DNA of 64,000 nt from the NCBI RefSeq assembly GCF_028623165.1, contig NZ_CP117768.1:1364001-1428000 (forward strand). The letters run 5' to 3'. This DNA comes from Nostoc sp. UHCC 0926. GTDB taxonomy: Bacteria > Cyanobacteriota > Cyanobacteriia > Cyanobacteriales > Nostocaceae. Position 1 is the stretch's first letter. Each line of letters opens with the position of its first letter. The notes under the pieces were generated by a model that saw only the letters and a program-made list of their open reading frames with translations, did no database searches and was not told the DNA's origin. The position numbers and the translations under genes were made by a program. Shown here piece after piece: positions 37,618 through 47,610 of the stretch.

Positions 37618-37654
37618 ACAATATTTGGATTTTTGACTTTCCTGCGGAACGCTA

Positions 37655-37695
37655 CGCGAACGGCAACTCTTAGAGATGCTCTTGCGTTCGCTCAG
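37655..37695. repeat. Dispersed repeat, inverse copy of 245-285
   Basis: GGCAACTCTTAGAGATGCTC then TTGCGTTCGCTCAG is the near-perfect reverse complement of the segment at 245-285. Confidence 0.6.
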
Positions 37696-37872
37696 TTGAA
37701 GATTTTAGATTTTAGATTGAAAAATTTAATCCAAAGTCTAAACTCTAAGTAGGTAGGCATGAATAGGGTAGCGCAGCGTAAAGCCTGCGGCATGGCTTCG
37801 CTTAGAGCGATGTAGGAGCATCTGACTCGAACAGGCATCGTCTCCCCTTAGGAGAAGACCGTAGTGGCTCCA

Positions 37873-37973
37873 GGGACTTCCAGTTAAAAAAACAATCCTA
37901 TACTAGGGGCGCAAGGTCTTGCGCCCCTACAAATGGACAAATAATTTTGGATAATTTATTTTTTGTCAGTCCC
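37873..37973. repeat. MITE-like element with GC-rich central hairpin
   Basis: Starts GGGACTTCCAGTTAAAAAAA and ends with the diverged inverse TTATTTTTTGTCAGTCCC. In the centre GGGGCGCAAG and CTTGCGCCCC pair perfectly around GT. A lone end of the same type lies at 29721. Confidence 0.65.
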
Positions 37974-38070
37974 CCACTTCTCACATTGAGGAAGGCTAAC
38001 GCCAAGGGAGAAAACCACGCTAACTCACTACAAACTTTAATTTATTTACGCCTAGCTACTTATAACTGAT

Positions 38071-38538
38071 TCATCCTTCATCTTTTCTTAAAAAATGCAC
38101 TAAAGCTTGTAAGCCCAACAAGTAACTTTGTCCGCCAAAACCACTTATTTGCCCGATTGCTACTGGAGCAATGTACGAATGATGGCGAAAATCTTCCCGG
38201 CGGTAAATATTACTCAGATGTACTTCTACTGTGGGCAAATTAACAGCAGCGATCGCATCTCGCAATGCCACACTTGTATGGGTATATGCCCCTGCATTAA
38301 TCAAAATTCCCTGATGTTGTCCTAATGCCCCATGAATAGTATCTACCAAAATTCCTTCATGATTTGACTGCACAGGAAAAACTTTCGCCTGTAACTTGAA
38401 TCCTTCTTCTTCTAACAGGCGGTTAATTTGAGCTAGCGTCAAAGAACCATAAATTCCTGGTTCTCGCTGTCCTAGCAAATTCAAGTTTGGCCCGTGCAGT
38501 GCCAGAATGCTTAAGGGTTGTAAAGTCGAGTTCAGCAC
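38071..38538 (-). CDS. aroQ: Type II 3-dehydroquinate dehydratase
   Basis: Shikimate-pathway enzyme turning 3-dehydroquinate into 3-dehydroshikimate in the cytosol, needed for aromatic amino acids and quinones. 155 aa, normal for the dodecameric type II enzyme. Signatures: [18 protein letters not shown] (with the catalytic Tyr), [34 protein letters not shown] and [16 protein letters not shown]. The gene starts 7 bp after a 46-aa gene on the same strand, so the two are an operon. Confidence 0.96.
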   Translation of the reverse strand: MLNSTLQPLSILALHGPNLNLLGQREPGIYGSLTLAQINRLLEEEGFKLQAKVFPVQSNHEGILVDTIHGALGQHQGILINAGAYTHTSVALRDAIAAVNLPTVEVHLSNIYRREDFRHHSYIAPVAIGQISGFGGQSYLLGLQALVHFLRKDEG

Positions 38539-38545
38539 TTTCGGG

Positions 38546-38686
38546 CTAGTGGCGACGACGCGAGCGATCGTTCACAGGAATCGGAATCAGTTCCGGTTCC
38601 GGTTCAGCCTCTGGTCCTAACAGGCTCTCAATTAGCCTACGTGCTAATTCCTTAAGCTTTTCCACTACCTTTTCTATATAGTCCAT
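38546..38686 (-). CDS. 46-aa conserved-looking small protein ahead of aroQ
   Basis: Starts with ATG at 38686 behind an AGGAG ribosome site 10 bases upstream. The product has an amphipathic helix ([20 protein letters not shown]), then a Glu/Pro stretch ([13 protein letters not shown]) and a basic tail ending RSRRRH. Only 7 bp separate it from aroQ, so it is co-transcribed. Order helix - acidic - basic looks selected rather than random. I do not know a function; membrane-surface binding by the helix is possible. Confidence 0.75.
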   Translation of the reverse strand: MDYIEKVVEKLKELARRLIESLLGPEAEPEPELIPIPVNDRSRRRH

Positions 38687-38951
38687 GAACTGACCGCTCC
38701 TGAGATACTACCTCAATTTTTGATTAACAGGTACGCAGAAAATGGCATATTTTCGCACCTCTGGCTTCCAACCGGGCTGATCCACAATCCCGTATTTGGG
38801 ACATAAGCCACTTCTAAAATTTGGCGTTGTGTTTTCCCTTACTTTTTAGAGTATCACACTTGCACCTACCGAACTGCATCCTATCAAGGATGGATATCTA
38901 GGGTCAAGAGTTGAAGAGTTAAGGATCGGACTTTGGACTCTTGACTTGTAA

Positions 38952-41603
38952 TTAACCTTCTGTACCTTTTTTTTTCGCAGCAGTCGTTGATGACTTAGCA
39001 GTTGACTTAGATTTGGAACTCGTTGATTTACTCGTTTTGCGAGTCGATTTCGCTGTCGATGCCTTAGCTGCCAACAAGTTCAGCGCCGCAGCCAGGGTTA
39101 CATCTTCTACCGATTGACCTTCTGGGATACTCACATTAGTTTTGCCATGCTTGATGTAAGGGCCATAGGGACCATCGTAAATGTTAATTGTTTCCCCATC
39201 CTCTGGATGTGTACCCAATTCGCGTAAGGCTGCCTTGGACTTGCTGTTGGTGGAACTGCGCCCCTTTTTTGGTTCGGACAATAATTCCAGTGCACGTTCT
39301 AGGTTAATTGTCAATACATTATCAGCAGCTTTCAGGGAGCGGTAGTCTTTCCCCTCTTTACCCTGGTCATGAACGACATAAGGGCCAAAGCGTCCCAAAC
39401 TTGCTTGGATTTTGCCGCCAGTGACTGGATGAACTCCCAATGTCCGGGGTAATGCCAACAGACCAACAGCCATTTCCAGGGTAACGGTTTCCGGGGTGAC
39501 ACCTTTGAGTAGGGAGGCTTGTTTCGGTTTGGGGTTTTCGTCGGTTTTATCACCCAATTGGACATAGGGTCCATAAGCACCAATTTTCACATAAATCGGT
39601 TCGCCAGTTTCGGGATGCCGACCTACCTGGTCAGGGCCTGTAGTTTTTTGACGTAGCAATACTTCTACCTGTTTGGGGTCGAGGTCTGCTGGTGTCAAGT
39701 CTTTGGGAATTGAGGCGGTGATAACCCCCTCACCATTTCCGACTTCAATGTAGGGGCCATATTTACCAATGCGGACTTTGGCATCTAGATTCTCCAGTTC
39801 TACAGTCCTAGCTTTGGTGGGATCAATTTGACTTTCCCGTTCTTTTACCAGGGTTTCCAGCCCTTTTTCTCCCAGATAGAATTGCTGCAAGTAGGGTAAC
39901 CATTTCGCTTCACCTGTGGCAATGTCATCAAGGGTTTGCTCCATCTTCGAGGTAAAACTGGGATCAACGATGTCCGGGAAATGTTTTTCCAGCAAGTCGG
40001 TGACGGCGAAAGCGGTGAAGGTAGGAATGAGAGCGTTACTCACCAATTGGGCATAACCCTTGTCGATAATCGTGCCAATGATGCTGGCATAGGTACTGGG
40101 ACGACCGATACCTTCGCTTTCCAAGGTTTTCACCAAAGTAGCTTCCGTGTACCTAGCTGGTGGTTGGGTTTCATGACCAACTGCTTCTAAATCTGTACAA
40201 TTCGGATGATCTCCCACTTTCAGATTCGGCAAAATTACTTCCTGGTCTTCCAATGCTGCTTCTGGGTCGTCTGAACCTTCGACGTAGGCACGTAAGTATC
40301 CAGGAAATTCAATCCGTTTGCCAGAAGAACGGAATCCAGCGTCCTCAACTTGCAATTGCACGCTAATTTGAGTTTGGCGGGAATCAGCCATTTGACAGGC
40401 GACAGTCCGCTTCCAAATCAAATCGTAAACGGCAAGTTCTCGACCGCCCAAAGCAGTTTCTTGGGGGGTGCGGAAGGTGCTACCTGCTGGACGAATTGCT
40501 TCGTGCGCCTCTTGTGCGCCTTTGGATTTGGTAGTGTATTGCCGAGCTTGGGGACTGAGGTATTGTTGACCGTAGAGCTTTTCTACACAACTCCGAGCAG
40601 CTGCGATCGCCTGATCTGACAAATGCACCGAATCTGTCCGCATATAGGTAATATACCCTTGCTCGTACAAATTCTGGGCAACCCGCATCGTGTCACGGGC
40701 TGAGAGGCGCAGTTTCCGGTTAGATTCTTGTTGCAGCGTCGAGGTAGTGAACGGTGGCGACGGTTTGCGCGTCACTGGGCGTTCCTCAATGTCGGCAACA
40801 TTCCAGGTTTTCCCAGTCAGGCGTTCCTTGAGGGCTACCGCTTGGTCAACGTTTAGCAACAAGACATTGCGACCTGCGGTAATTTGTCCAGTCGTTGCGT
40901 CAAAATCGCTGCCGTTAGCTATTTTACTTCCTCCCAATGTGACCAACTGGGCACCAAAGGGGGTTTTTTCCTTTGACAAACTGGCTTTCAAATCCCAGTA
41001 CGTACCTTCATGGAAAGCACGGCGTTGGCGTTCTCTAGTGACTAAAAGTCGCACGGCTACAGATTGCACTCGCCCAGCAGATAATCCCCAGGCGATTTTT
41101 TTCCATAGGAGTGGAGACAAGGTATAGCCCACCAGTCGATCCAAAATCCGCCGCGTTTCTTGGGCGCGAACCAACTGCTCATCGATATTGCGGCAGTTTT
41201 TCAGAGCTTTTTTGATCGCGTCTTGGGTAATTTCGTGAAACACCATCCGCTTTGTCGGAACTTTCGGCTTGAGCAATTGGTATAAATGCCAACTAATGCT
41301 TTCACCTTCCCGGTCTTCGTCCGTTGCCAGAATCAGTTCATCTACATCTTTGAGGGCTTCTTTGAGCTGGGTGACAATTTTCTTTTTGTCTTTCGGGACA
41401 ACATATACCGGTTCAAAGTCGGCGTCCACATTTACCCCTAGCTGCGCCCATGTTTCCCCTTTGACGGCAGCGGGAATTTCACTAGCCGACTGGGGGAGGT
41501 CACGCACATGACCCATAGACGCCTCCACCCGATAGCCTGATGGCAGGTAGTTGCGAATGGTACGAGCTTTGGTTGGAGATTCGACGATGACGAGAGTTGA
41601 CAT
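38952..41603 (-). CDS. topA: DNA topoisomerase I
   Basis: 883-aa type IA topoisomerase that relaxes negative supercoils. TOPRIM motifs: [13 protein letters not shown] at the start with the catalytic Glu, and [17 protein letters not shown]. The cleavage core contains the active Tyr in [16 protein letters not shown], plus [16 protein letters not shown]. The C-terminal third carries several Topo-C type repeats ([49 protein letters not shown]) instead of zinc fingers, then a Lys/Ser/Thr-rich tail (about 840-883), as usual in cyanobacteria. Single gene. Confidence 0.97.
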   Translation of the reverse strand: MSTLVIVESPTKARTIRNYLPSGYRVEASMGHVRDLPQSASEIPAAVKGETWAQLGVNVDADFEPVYVVPKDKKKIVTQLKEALKDVDELILATDEDREGESISWHLYQLLKPKVPTKRMVFHEITQDAIKKALKNCRNIDEQLVRAQETRRILDRLVGYTLSPLLWKKIAWGLSAGRVQSVAVRLLVTRERQRRAFHEGTYWDLKASLSKEKTPFGAQLVTLGGSKIANGSDFDATTGQITAGRNVLLLNVDQAVALKERLTGKTWNVADIEERPVTRKPSPPFTTSTLQQESNRKLRLSARDTMRVAQNLYEQGYITYMRTDSVHLSDQAIAAARSCVEKLYGQQYLSPQARQYTTKSKGAQEAHEAIRPAGSTFRTPQETALGGRELAVYDLIWKRTVACQMADSRQTQISVQLQVEDAGFRSSGKRIEFPGYLRAYVEGSDDPEAALEDQEVILPNLKVGDHPNCTDLEAVGHETQPPARYTEATLVKTLESEGIGRPSTYASIIGTIIDKGYAQLVSNALIPTFTAFAVTDLLEKHFPDIVDPSFTSKMEQTLDDIATGEAKWLPYLQQFYLGEKGLETLVKERESQIDPTKARTVELENLDAKVRIGKYGPYIEVGNGEGVITASIPKDLTPADLDPKQVEVLLRQKTTGPDQVGRHPETGEPIYVKIGAYGPYVQLGDKTDENPKPKQASLLKGVTPETVTLEMAVGLLALPRTLGVHPVTGGKIQASLGRFGPYVVHDQGKEGKDYRSLKAADNVLTINLERALELLSEPKKGRSSTNSKSKAALRELGTHPEDGETINIYDGPYGPYIKHGKTNVSIPEGQSVEDVTLAAALNLLAAKASTAKSTRKTSKSTSSKSKSTAKSSTTAAKKKGTEG

Positions 41604-42038
41604 GGAAATTTCAATAAAAAGAATAGCTGCTAAGCTAAACAGTCAAATTGAGGTAATTTTTGCAAATTGTCAAGATAAAAGGTCGCGCTTAGGGCGGTGA
41701 TTTAATCCTCACATAAACTGCCTGCTTGGGAGAAAATGCGCTGAACTTAGGGCCCAGTCTTTCCCAGAGGATAGGGGAGGGAAACGCTGGGTGTGAATTT
41801 CCAGCTATTTCAATCTTTAACTTATCTAACGCATAATTGGCGACTACAGTTTTCAAAATACCCTGCAAGAAGTGTAATACGACGATATCTTTTGTCAATG
41901 AGATGACTGAGGACTGGGGACTAGAGAAAAGTTTTCTTAATGCCCAATGCCCACTTTCATAAAGCTTGTGTCAAAATTAAACCAAACTTGAGAGCAAAAG
42001 CGAAGTGGGGTTTGTACCCATGTCAGGAAAGCAAAACC
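41604..42038. other. Intergenic region
   Basis: 435 bp between divergent topA and the gene at 42039. A 69-codon leftward open frame (41689-41898) has no ribosome site and mixed composition, so I do not call it. No repeat or RNA recognised. Confidence 0.4.
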
Positions 42039-42299
42039 ATGCAACCGATTCGTCAAGGTGATGTAATCTTACTGCCTGTGCAGCAAATTGAAGGACAAAA
42101 AATACCTCACTTAACTTTGGCAGAAGGCGAAGTTACCGGGCATAAACATCGCATTACTGAGGGAAAGGCAGAATTATACGAAAAAGATAGCACACTCTAT
42201 TTGCGTGTGTTTTCAAAGTTGGCATTGCTAGCTCATGAGGAGCATAAAGCTATTTCTATTCCCCAAGGTGACTGGATGGTGAAAATTCAGCGGGAATAA
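42039..42299 (+). CDS. Small conserved protein paired with DUF6745 gene
   Basis: 86 aa from the ATG at 42039 (MQPIRQGDVILLPVQQIEGQ), preceded by CAGGAAAG; a longer frame to 41940 adds a basic stretch unlike the rest. The protein is a small beta-rich domain: LAEGEVTGHKHRITEG, LYLRVFSKLALLAHEEHKAI, IPQGDWMVKIQRE. It lies 19 bp before the DUF6745 gene; a protein of this type placed before DUF6745 suggests joint function. Three His (GHKHR, HEEH) could bind metal. Function unknown. Confidence 0.75.
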   Translation: MQPIRQGDVILLPVQQIEGQKIPHLTLAEGEVTGHKHRITEGKAELYEKDSTLYLRVFSKLALLAHEEHKAISIPQGDWMVKIQRE

Positions 42300-42318
42300 G
42301 AGCCTGAAGGTTGGCGTT

Positions 42319-43374
42319 ATGTCACTGATTGAAAAGTTAACGCCTGAGGAAGAGGCTTTGATTCCAGTTTATCGCCAGAAGTGGAGAGCGATCGCGCTTT
42401 CAACTGAGCGGATTGATCGTCAAAAAGCTGCGGAAGTTCTTAAAGCTACATATACAGCTATCGGTAAACAACAGCCAGAAATTATTTTTTGTGAAAGTCC
42501 TTATGCTGGTTTAAAAATTATTTTTAAAAAGCTACCTAATTTAACTTTTAATAATATAAATCTCATAAGTTTAAATAATAATGTTTGCAACTATATTAGT
42601 GCAAATTTAACTAATAAAGATAGAGAATTTTCATATCAAATAAATATGCAGATTCTTAGACAATTAACTATTCTTGAACCAAGTTTCACTCCCCGAGAAT
42701 ATATATTAGAAGATAAATTCCAAAATCAGCCTAAATTCAATATATATTTAGGAGATCGTCTCTGGTTAAATTTCCAAAATTTGGCGAATCGTTGTTGTCA
42801 TGTGGATTTTTACGTTTCTGTATTAAATTATTATTACAGCAAAAAAAGATGGGAAACTTTACAGTCTTTATCAAGGTTTTGTGGTTGGATTTCTCCATTT
42901 GAAAAATTTTGTATAGTATGCGATCGCCCCCTTCACCTGCGCTTCGATAATCAAAATATTCTCCACGCTGAAGGCGAACCCGCGATTGAATTTACCGATG
43001 GATATAGCTTTTACTCCTACCACGGTGTAACCTTACCTGAAAAATACGGTAAAATCCACCCGCAGCAATGGCAGGCTGAATGGCTTTTAACAGAGGACAA
43101 TGCCGAATTAAGACGAGTACTAATTCAGGCTATTGGTTACGCCCGAATTTGCCAAGAACTACAAGCTATTGAATTAGATAATTGGCAAGAATATACACTA
43201 TTAAAAATTGATAACAATGTGGATATCGAGCCAATTTATTTATTAAAAATGACTTGCCCTAGCACAAGCTTTATTCACGCCTTGCGTGTTCCACCGAATA
43301 TGAACTCAGCGCGTGAGGCAATTTGCTGGGTAAATTGGGGAATAGAACCAGAGGAATTTGCTATACAAACATAA
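42319..43374 (+). CDS. DUF6745 family protein
   Basis: 351 aa. The N-terminal 60 residues are a helical start (LTPEEEALIPVYRQKWRAIA); the middle is Asn/Ile-rich and variable with lower GC than its surroundings; the C-terminal third has the conserved blocks LPEKYGKIHPQQWQAEWLL, NAELRRVLIQAIGYARICQE, EYTLLKIDN, LLKMTCPSTSFIHALRVPP and a final REAICWVNWGIEPEEFAIQT. These identify DUF6745. It is probably translated with the 86-aa gene just upstream. No activity is known. Confidence 0.8.
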   Translation: MSLIEKLTPEEEALIPVYRQKWRAIALSTERIDRQKAAEVLKATYTAIGKQQPEIIFCESPYAGLKIIFKKLPNLTFNNINLISLNNNVCNYISANLTNKDREFSYQINMQILRQLTILEPSFTPREYILEDKFQNQPKFNIYLGDRLWLNFQNLANRCCHVDFYVSVLNYYYSKKRWETLQSLSRFCGWISPFEKFCIVCDRPLHLRFDNQNILHAEGEPAIEFTDGYSFYSYHGVTLPEKYGKIHPQQWQAEWLLTEDNAELRRVLIQAIGYARICQELQAIELDNWQEYTLLKIDNNVDIEPIYLLKMTCPSTSFIHALRVPPNMNSAREAICWVNWGIEPEEFAIQT

Positions 43375-43591
43375 TGGCTTTAGGGACTTTGCACATTTAG
43401 AACCACACTAAAAAAGTCTAATACTATTACCTTTCCTTCTAGTCACGGGCTAAATGAGAATGAAATAGCCCTCGAATTTTTATATTGTTTTGAAATATTA
43501 AGCCCAGCAAAAATGCTGAGTTTGATTTTTGATATCACACAAAAAAAAGACGCAAAAGATAAATTTGCATCTTTTTTGGAAATTTTTAAAA

Positions 43592-43892
43592 TTAGAAAAT
43601 GAATCTGGTTCTGACTGTACCAATGACGATATCATCGTTTTGATTGTTATGATCTGGCGCTGTTAGCCAGATAACTCCTGAGGTAATGCTGATATTGTCA
43701 CTCAGCTTATATTGATAGAAACCTTCAATGTGATATGAAGTGTCTGGATCTTTGTTAATACCTGCATTACTGAGAGAATTGCTCACACTGGTAACTTTAG
43801 GTTCCATACCCACAATAATGCCTGCAATGTTACCTTTTTTACCAATATCCGGGAAAGCGAGTGTGACGGTAGAGTTCCAGATGTTAGCTCAA
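43592..43892 (-). pseudogene. C-terminal duplicate of the iron-type porin
   Basis: Encodes about 100 residues (ANIWNSTVTLAFPDIGKK ... DDIVIGTVRTRFIF) that match, with few changes, the last 100 residues of the porin at 44976-46595. Upstream the match stops abruptly at about 43892. The downstream hairpin region is also similar (43499-43525 against 44879-44905). It is a truncated duplicate in direct orientation, separated from the full copy by the PEP-CTERM gene. Confidence 0.88.
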
Positions 43893-44105
43893 ATAATAAT
43901 ACAGGTTTAATATTCATCTACGTATATATATATAAGATATTTTAGTCCGCAATTGTCTTCATATCCTATATTTGGAATAGCTTTTTGCTATCTTCAGATT
44001 TATTGGCTCAATAAATAGTTTTGGTAAAAATGATTCTTGCCTACTACACAAATACTCGGATGATATGCCAAGGTATGGGTATCAAATGGTTAAGGAAATA
44101 AATCA

Positions 44106-44822
44106 ATGTCTACTATACAAAAACTATCATTAGCCTTAATTGGAACAGCAGTTGTTTGCATGAGTGCTAACCCAGCTGGCGCTGTTAGCCTGACTCAAGG
44201 AGGTTCCACACCTGTTGCAGGAGAAGGTCAATATACTAATATTCAAGGAGCTACAACGATCAACTTCAATTCCGGGACAGCAACAGATCCAAACGGATTT
44301 GTTACTTACTCTCCAACCAATGGAATTGTCCAAGGGAGTGTAGATAGTCAATATGCTGCCCCCTTCGGTGATACCAGCAAATACTTAACGGTTGCGCCAC
44401 AAGGTGCCCAAGCTAACGGTCAGAATATTCCAGGAAACACTGGTAATGAAACTATTACCTTTGCTAAGGCTGTTGATTACTTTGGCTTCTACTGGGGGTC
44501 AATAGACACATATAACATTGTGGATGTCTATAGTGGAGGTAATTTACTAAAAACATTTAGTGGCGCAGATGTTCCAAACGCTCCAGCGAATGGTGAACAG
44601 AGTGGTAATGCAAATAATGTGTATGTTAATTTGTTAGCAAATACTAGTATAGGAGAGACTTTTGATAAGGTAGTTTTAAGAACAACTGGTATTGCATTTG
44701 AAACTGATAACCACAGCTACAGACTAGCTAGTGTCCCTGAACCTACTGCAACATTGGGCTTGCTAGCATTCGGTGTTATGAGTGTTGGTTCATTTGTGAA
44801 GCGGAAATTAAAATTAGTTTAG
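44106..44822 (+). CDS. PEP-CTERM sorting domain protein
   Basis: 238 aa with a signal peptide (residues 1-26, SANPAGAVSLTQ cleavage region) and a C-terminal PEP-CTERM: VPEPTATLGLLAFGVMSVGS followed by a basic tail KRKLKL. Such proteins are exported, processed by an exosortase and attached or released at the cell surface. The mature domain is beta-rich (TINFNSGTATDPNGF; VDYFGFYWGSIDTYN, VDVYSGGNLLKTF) and resembles the family of Npun-type surface proteins. No exosortase gene is near. It lies between the two porin copies. Confidence 0.85.
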   Translation: MSTIQKLSLALIGTAVVCMSANPAGAVSLTQGGSTPVAGEGQYTNIQGATTINFNSGTATDPNGFVTYSPTNGIVQGSVDSQYAAPFGDTSKYLTVAPQGAQANGQNIPGNTGNETITFAKAVDYFGFYWGSIDTYNIVDVYSGGNLLKTFSGADVPNAPANGEQSGNANNVYVNLLANTSIGETFDKVVLRTTGIAFETDNHSYRLASVPEPTATLGLLAFGVMSVGSFVKRKLKLV

Positions 44823-44878
44823 AATCATCTATTTACACCGTTTTAAAAAACAACAATGTCGTTATCGTTTTAAGATAT

Positions 44879-44905
44879 AAAACCCAGCATTTTTGCTGGG
44901 TTTTT
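44879..44905. terminator. Bidirectional terminator between PEP-CTERM gene and porin
   Basis: AAAACCCAGCA and TGCTGGGTTTT form a stem with flanking A and T runs, so it can stop both converging genes. A degenerate copy is at 43499-43525. Confidence 0.85.
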
Positions 44906-44975
44906 ATTTTGATATTATCTAAAAAAGCGAAGGATACAAAGAATTAGTTTGCGTCTTCAGCTAAAATTGTGAAAA

Positions 44976-46595
44976 TTAGAAAGTGAATGTGGTTCTGACT
45001 GTACCAATGACGATATCATCGTTGTCATTGTTATGATCTGGCCCTGTTAGCCAGATAACTCCTGGGGTAATGCTGATATTGTCACTCAGCTTATATTGAT
45101 AGAAACCTTCAACGTGATATGAAGTGTCTGGATCTTTGTTGATACCTGCATTGCTGAGAGAATTGCTCACACTGGTAACTTTAGGTTCCATACCCACAAT
45201 AATGCCTGCAATGTTACCTGTTTTACCAAGATCCGGGAAAGCCAGTGTGACGGCATAGTTCCAGATGTCAGCATCACCAACTGAAAGGACGCGAGCTTTG
45301 GTTAAGCCAGCCCAACCGCCAATCACGAATTTTGAGCTAGGTTGAAAGGATGCTTCAATACCGTAGGAGTTGCTAGAAGCATTCTGCAATATGTTGTCAT
45401 TAGCGTTATTGCTACCACCACTACCATTGGCAAAAAAAGTATTTTTGTAGGCGTTAATGTAGGTCAAACCAAGGGTAATTTGCTTGCTAGGCTTAACAGT
45501 TAACTGCCCCATAGCACCATAAGCACCGTTGAACAGTCCAGAGCCTAGCTGAGGGTTAGCAGCATCATTCGCTAAATACCCGAAGCTTAGTTCCAGCTGA
45601 TCACTAAACTCGTGTTTGACTCCTATACCAGTACCATTGACTAGATAATAAATTGGGTTGCGAGTCCCAAAATGGGAAAGGGCACCGCTACCACCGTCCC
45701 CATCAAGGTACGGATTGACTGTGTTAGTGAAATCATCAATTGCACCTGCATTTGCTTCTAGGATGATGTCTGTTTTATCACCGAGAGGGAACTGATACAA
45801 CAGTGCGTCTATCACGACTCCATTACTGTTGTTACCACCAGCAAATCGGAAGTCACCTTCTGGTGTAAAGGTGGCAGTCTGAGAGAAGGGGTCTAGGTTT
45901 GTTGCCTGAAGTCGTGTTCTGAGTAAATCTTTACCAGTAAAACTGGTGTCGAGGTTCAGACGCACCCGATTTGCAAGGACAGTATTTTGGTTGACTTTTT
46001 GACCATTAACTGTATTTCCACTTACGACATCCGCGATCGCTATTACTACTTCCCCATTCAGTTTGGTTGTGGTTGAAAACCGATTCGCCTCCAATTCAGC
46101 ACTGCGTACTTCTACTGCATCTACACGACCTCGGAGTGTCGCAAGTTCTGCTGAAAAATCTTCTTGCAGCTTTTGTAATGTGGCTAAATCTTGTTTATTA
46201 ACTAAATCGCCAGTGGCTGTAGCAATAAGTTCGTTAACGCGATCAAGACAAGCATTCAAACCAGCAGCAAACTCATATCGCGTTAATGCCCGATTACCGC
46301 GATAAGTGCTATTTGGGTATCCGGCAATACAGCCATAGCGCTCAACCAAGGACTGCAATGCTTGGAATGCCCAGTCAGTGGGTTGTACATCAGAAAATTG
46401 AGACACGGAGGTAACTTGCGCCATTGTCTGATCTGGCGCTGTGTTCGTAGCTCTTGTGTCTGGATTAGCTAAAACTTGCGCTTGATTGATTTCAGACGTG
46501 CCAGATGTTTCACCTGCAAATGTAGCAGTATTCATAAATAGCATTACACCGCAGATTGCTGGACTAACTAGCAGATATTTACAGAATTTTTGCAT
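44976..46595 (-). CDS. SLH-domain outer-membrane porin (iron-uptake porin type)
   Basis: 539 aa from the ATG at 46595 (MQKFCKYLLVSPAICGVMLF), chosen for the signal peptide and the GAGGAG ribosome site just upstream. After signal cleavage near TFAGETSG an SLH domain follows (FSDVQPTDWAFQALQSLVER, ...ALTRYEFAAGLNACLD), a coiled coil (EDFSAELATLRGRVDAVEVR) and the OprB-type beta-barrel (LNLDTSFTGKDLLRTRL to a final aromatic VRTTFTF). Cyanobacterial members anchor in the peptidoglycan and let inorganic ions, notably iron, across the outer membrane. A metal ABC operon remnant lies just upstream and divergent. Confidence 0.92.
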   Translation of the reverse strand: MQKFCKYLLVSPAICGVMLFMNTATFAGETSGTSEINQAQVLANPDTRATNTAPDQTMAQVTSVSQFSDVQPTDWAFQALQSLVERYGCIAGYPNSTYRGNRALTRYEFAAGLNACLDRVNELIATATGDLVNKQDLATLQKLQEDFSAELATLRGRVDAVEVRSAELEANRFSTTTKLNGEVVIAIADVVSGNTVNGQKVNQNTVLANRVRLNLDTSFTGKDLLRTRLQATNLDPFSQTATFTPEGDFRFAGGNNSNGVVIDALLYQFPLGDKTDIILEANAGAIDDFTNTVNPYLDGDGGSGALSHFGTRNPIYYLVNGTGIGVKHEFSDQLELSFGYLANDAANPQLGSGLFNGAYGAMGQLTVKPSKQITLGLTYINAYKNTFFANGSGGSNNANDNILQNASSNSYGIEASFQPSSKFVIGGWAGLTKARVLSVGDADIWNYAVTLAFPDLGKTGNIAGIIVGMEPKVTSVSNSLSNAGINKDPDTSYHVEGFYQYKLSDNISITPGVIWLTGPDHNNDNDDIVIGTVRTTFTF

Positions 46596-46849
46596 TTTTC
46601 TCCTCACATTGATCTGCAATTCACACCCAAACCACATTTTTTTAAACGTGTATTTTATGAGAATATTTGTCAGCAATTTTATCAGAAGTAAGCAAACTTT
46701 TTAACAAAAAAAGTCAAGAAATCCTAATTATTCAGGGAAAACTAAATTGCAGAGGGCTGTACCGTCTGAAAAAGTTTTGTTGTTATTCATTGCACAGGAA
46801 ACCCAGAATGATATTCTCTGACTATTTTAAGAATGAGAATCATTATATG

Positions 46850-47169
46850 ATAAAATTTAGAAAAAGGCAATCCGCTATTACCTTTGATGATGCGTTTCCA
46901 TATTTAGCTAAACGCTATAACCTCAAGCAAGTTGCTGTGGTGCAAATTCCCGAAGATCAACTTTCACCAACAGATGTGCAAAATGTAGTCAATGCTGTGA
47001 AAAAGTACAAAGTTAAAGCTTTATTTAGTGAACCAGGAGTAGATAACAAATTTAATCCAGCCTCTCCAAAGACTTGAAGTTAACTTTGCGTCCTCTGGAT
47101 TCTCTGGAAACTGGTGGAACAGAAGTAGAAGCTTTACGGCAAACCGATGCTTATAATTTACAGCATTAA
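46850..47169 (+). pseudogene. Remnant of a metal-binding lipoprotein (ZnuA-type)
   Basis: The first part reads AITFDDAFPYLAKRYNLKQV then EDQLSPTDVQNVVNAVKKYK and FSEPGVDNK; a frameshift near 47050 leads to SLSKDLKLTLRPLDSLETGG and a stop at 47167. These blocks match the C-terminal half of ZnuA-type periplasmic metal-binding proteins. The N-terminal half is gone. It precedes ZnuC- and ZnuB-type remnants in the usual order. Confidence 0.82.
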
Positions 47170-47172
47170 GCT

Positions 47173-47507
47173 ATTGGTACTCTTAGCGGTGGTGAACTTA
47201 AGTGGGTTTTATTGGCTTACTGTTTGGTAATGCCTCAGAAACTGTTGGTACTAGATGAAGGGTTTGCTGGTGTTGATGTGCAAGGTTCAGCAGATTTTTA
47301 CGCTTTGCTAAATGAATTAAAGCGGGAGGAGGGTTGGACGTATTGCAAGTTTCTCATGATATTTATATGGTAAATCGCCATTGCGATCGCGTGCTTTGCC
47401 TTAACCAAAACATTGTTTGTACTAGTCAGCCGGAAATTGCCCTTTGATTGCAAAACCTGTTAGCAACCTACAGCCCAAGTTTCAGTCGCTACCAGCACCA
47501 ACATTAA
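47173..47507 (+). pseudogene. Remnant of a metal ABC transporter ATPase (ZnuC-type)
   Basis: Frame one gives IGTLSGGELKWVLLAYCLVM then KLLVLDEGFAGVDVQGSADF and NELKREEGWT; a frameshift near 47343 shifts to LQVSHDIYMVNRHCDRVLCL and SFSRYQHQH with TAA at 47505. These are the signature, Walker B, H-loop and C-terminus of a ZnuC-type ATPase. The Walker A half is absent. Confidence 0.85.
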
Positions 47508-47610
47508 TGCCCATAAATATGAATTTCTTCAATGATTATTAGCTAAATTGGCTAGTGATCGTCAATAGTAATGACTTGGTAAAGTTGTTATAATTTCCCT
47601 TTATGTAGCG

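Larger units (their letters stand above)
37618..38070. other. Intergenic region with repeats
   Basis: 453 bp holding the GCGAACG repeat (37655-37695) and a MITE with a GC hairpin (37873-37973). Sequence between (37740-37870) includes GCGTAAAGCCTGCGGCATGG-type dispersed repeat. No gene. Confidence 0.5.

Noticed and set aside
41689..41898. Leftward open frame of 69 codons
   Set aside because: No ribosome site, no recognisable motif, and no partner genes; could be real but not supportable.
46667..47077. 136-codon rightward frame starting before the ZnuA-type remnant
   Set aside because: The first 60 residues have no similarity to the transporter family and overlap the porin promoter; only the later part is a gene remnant.
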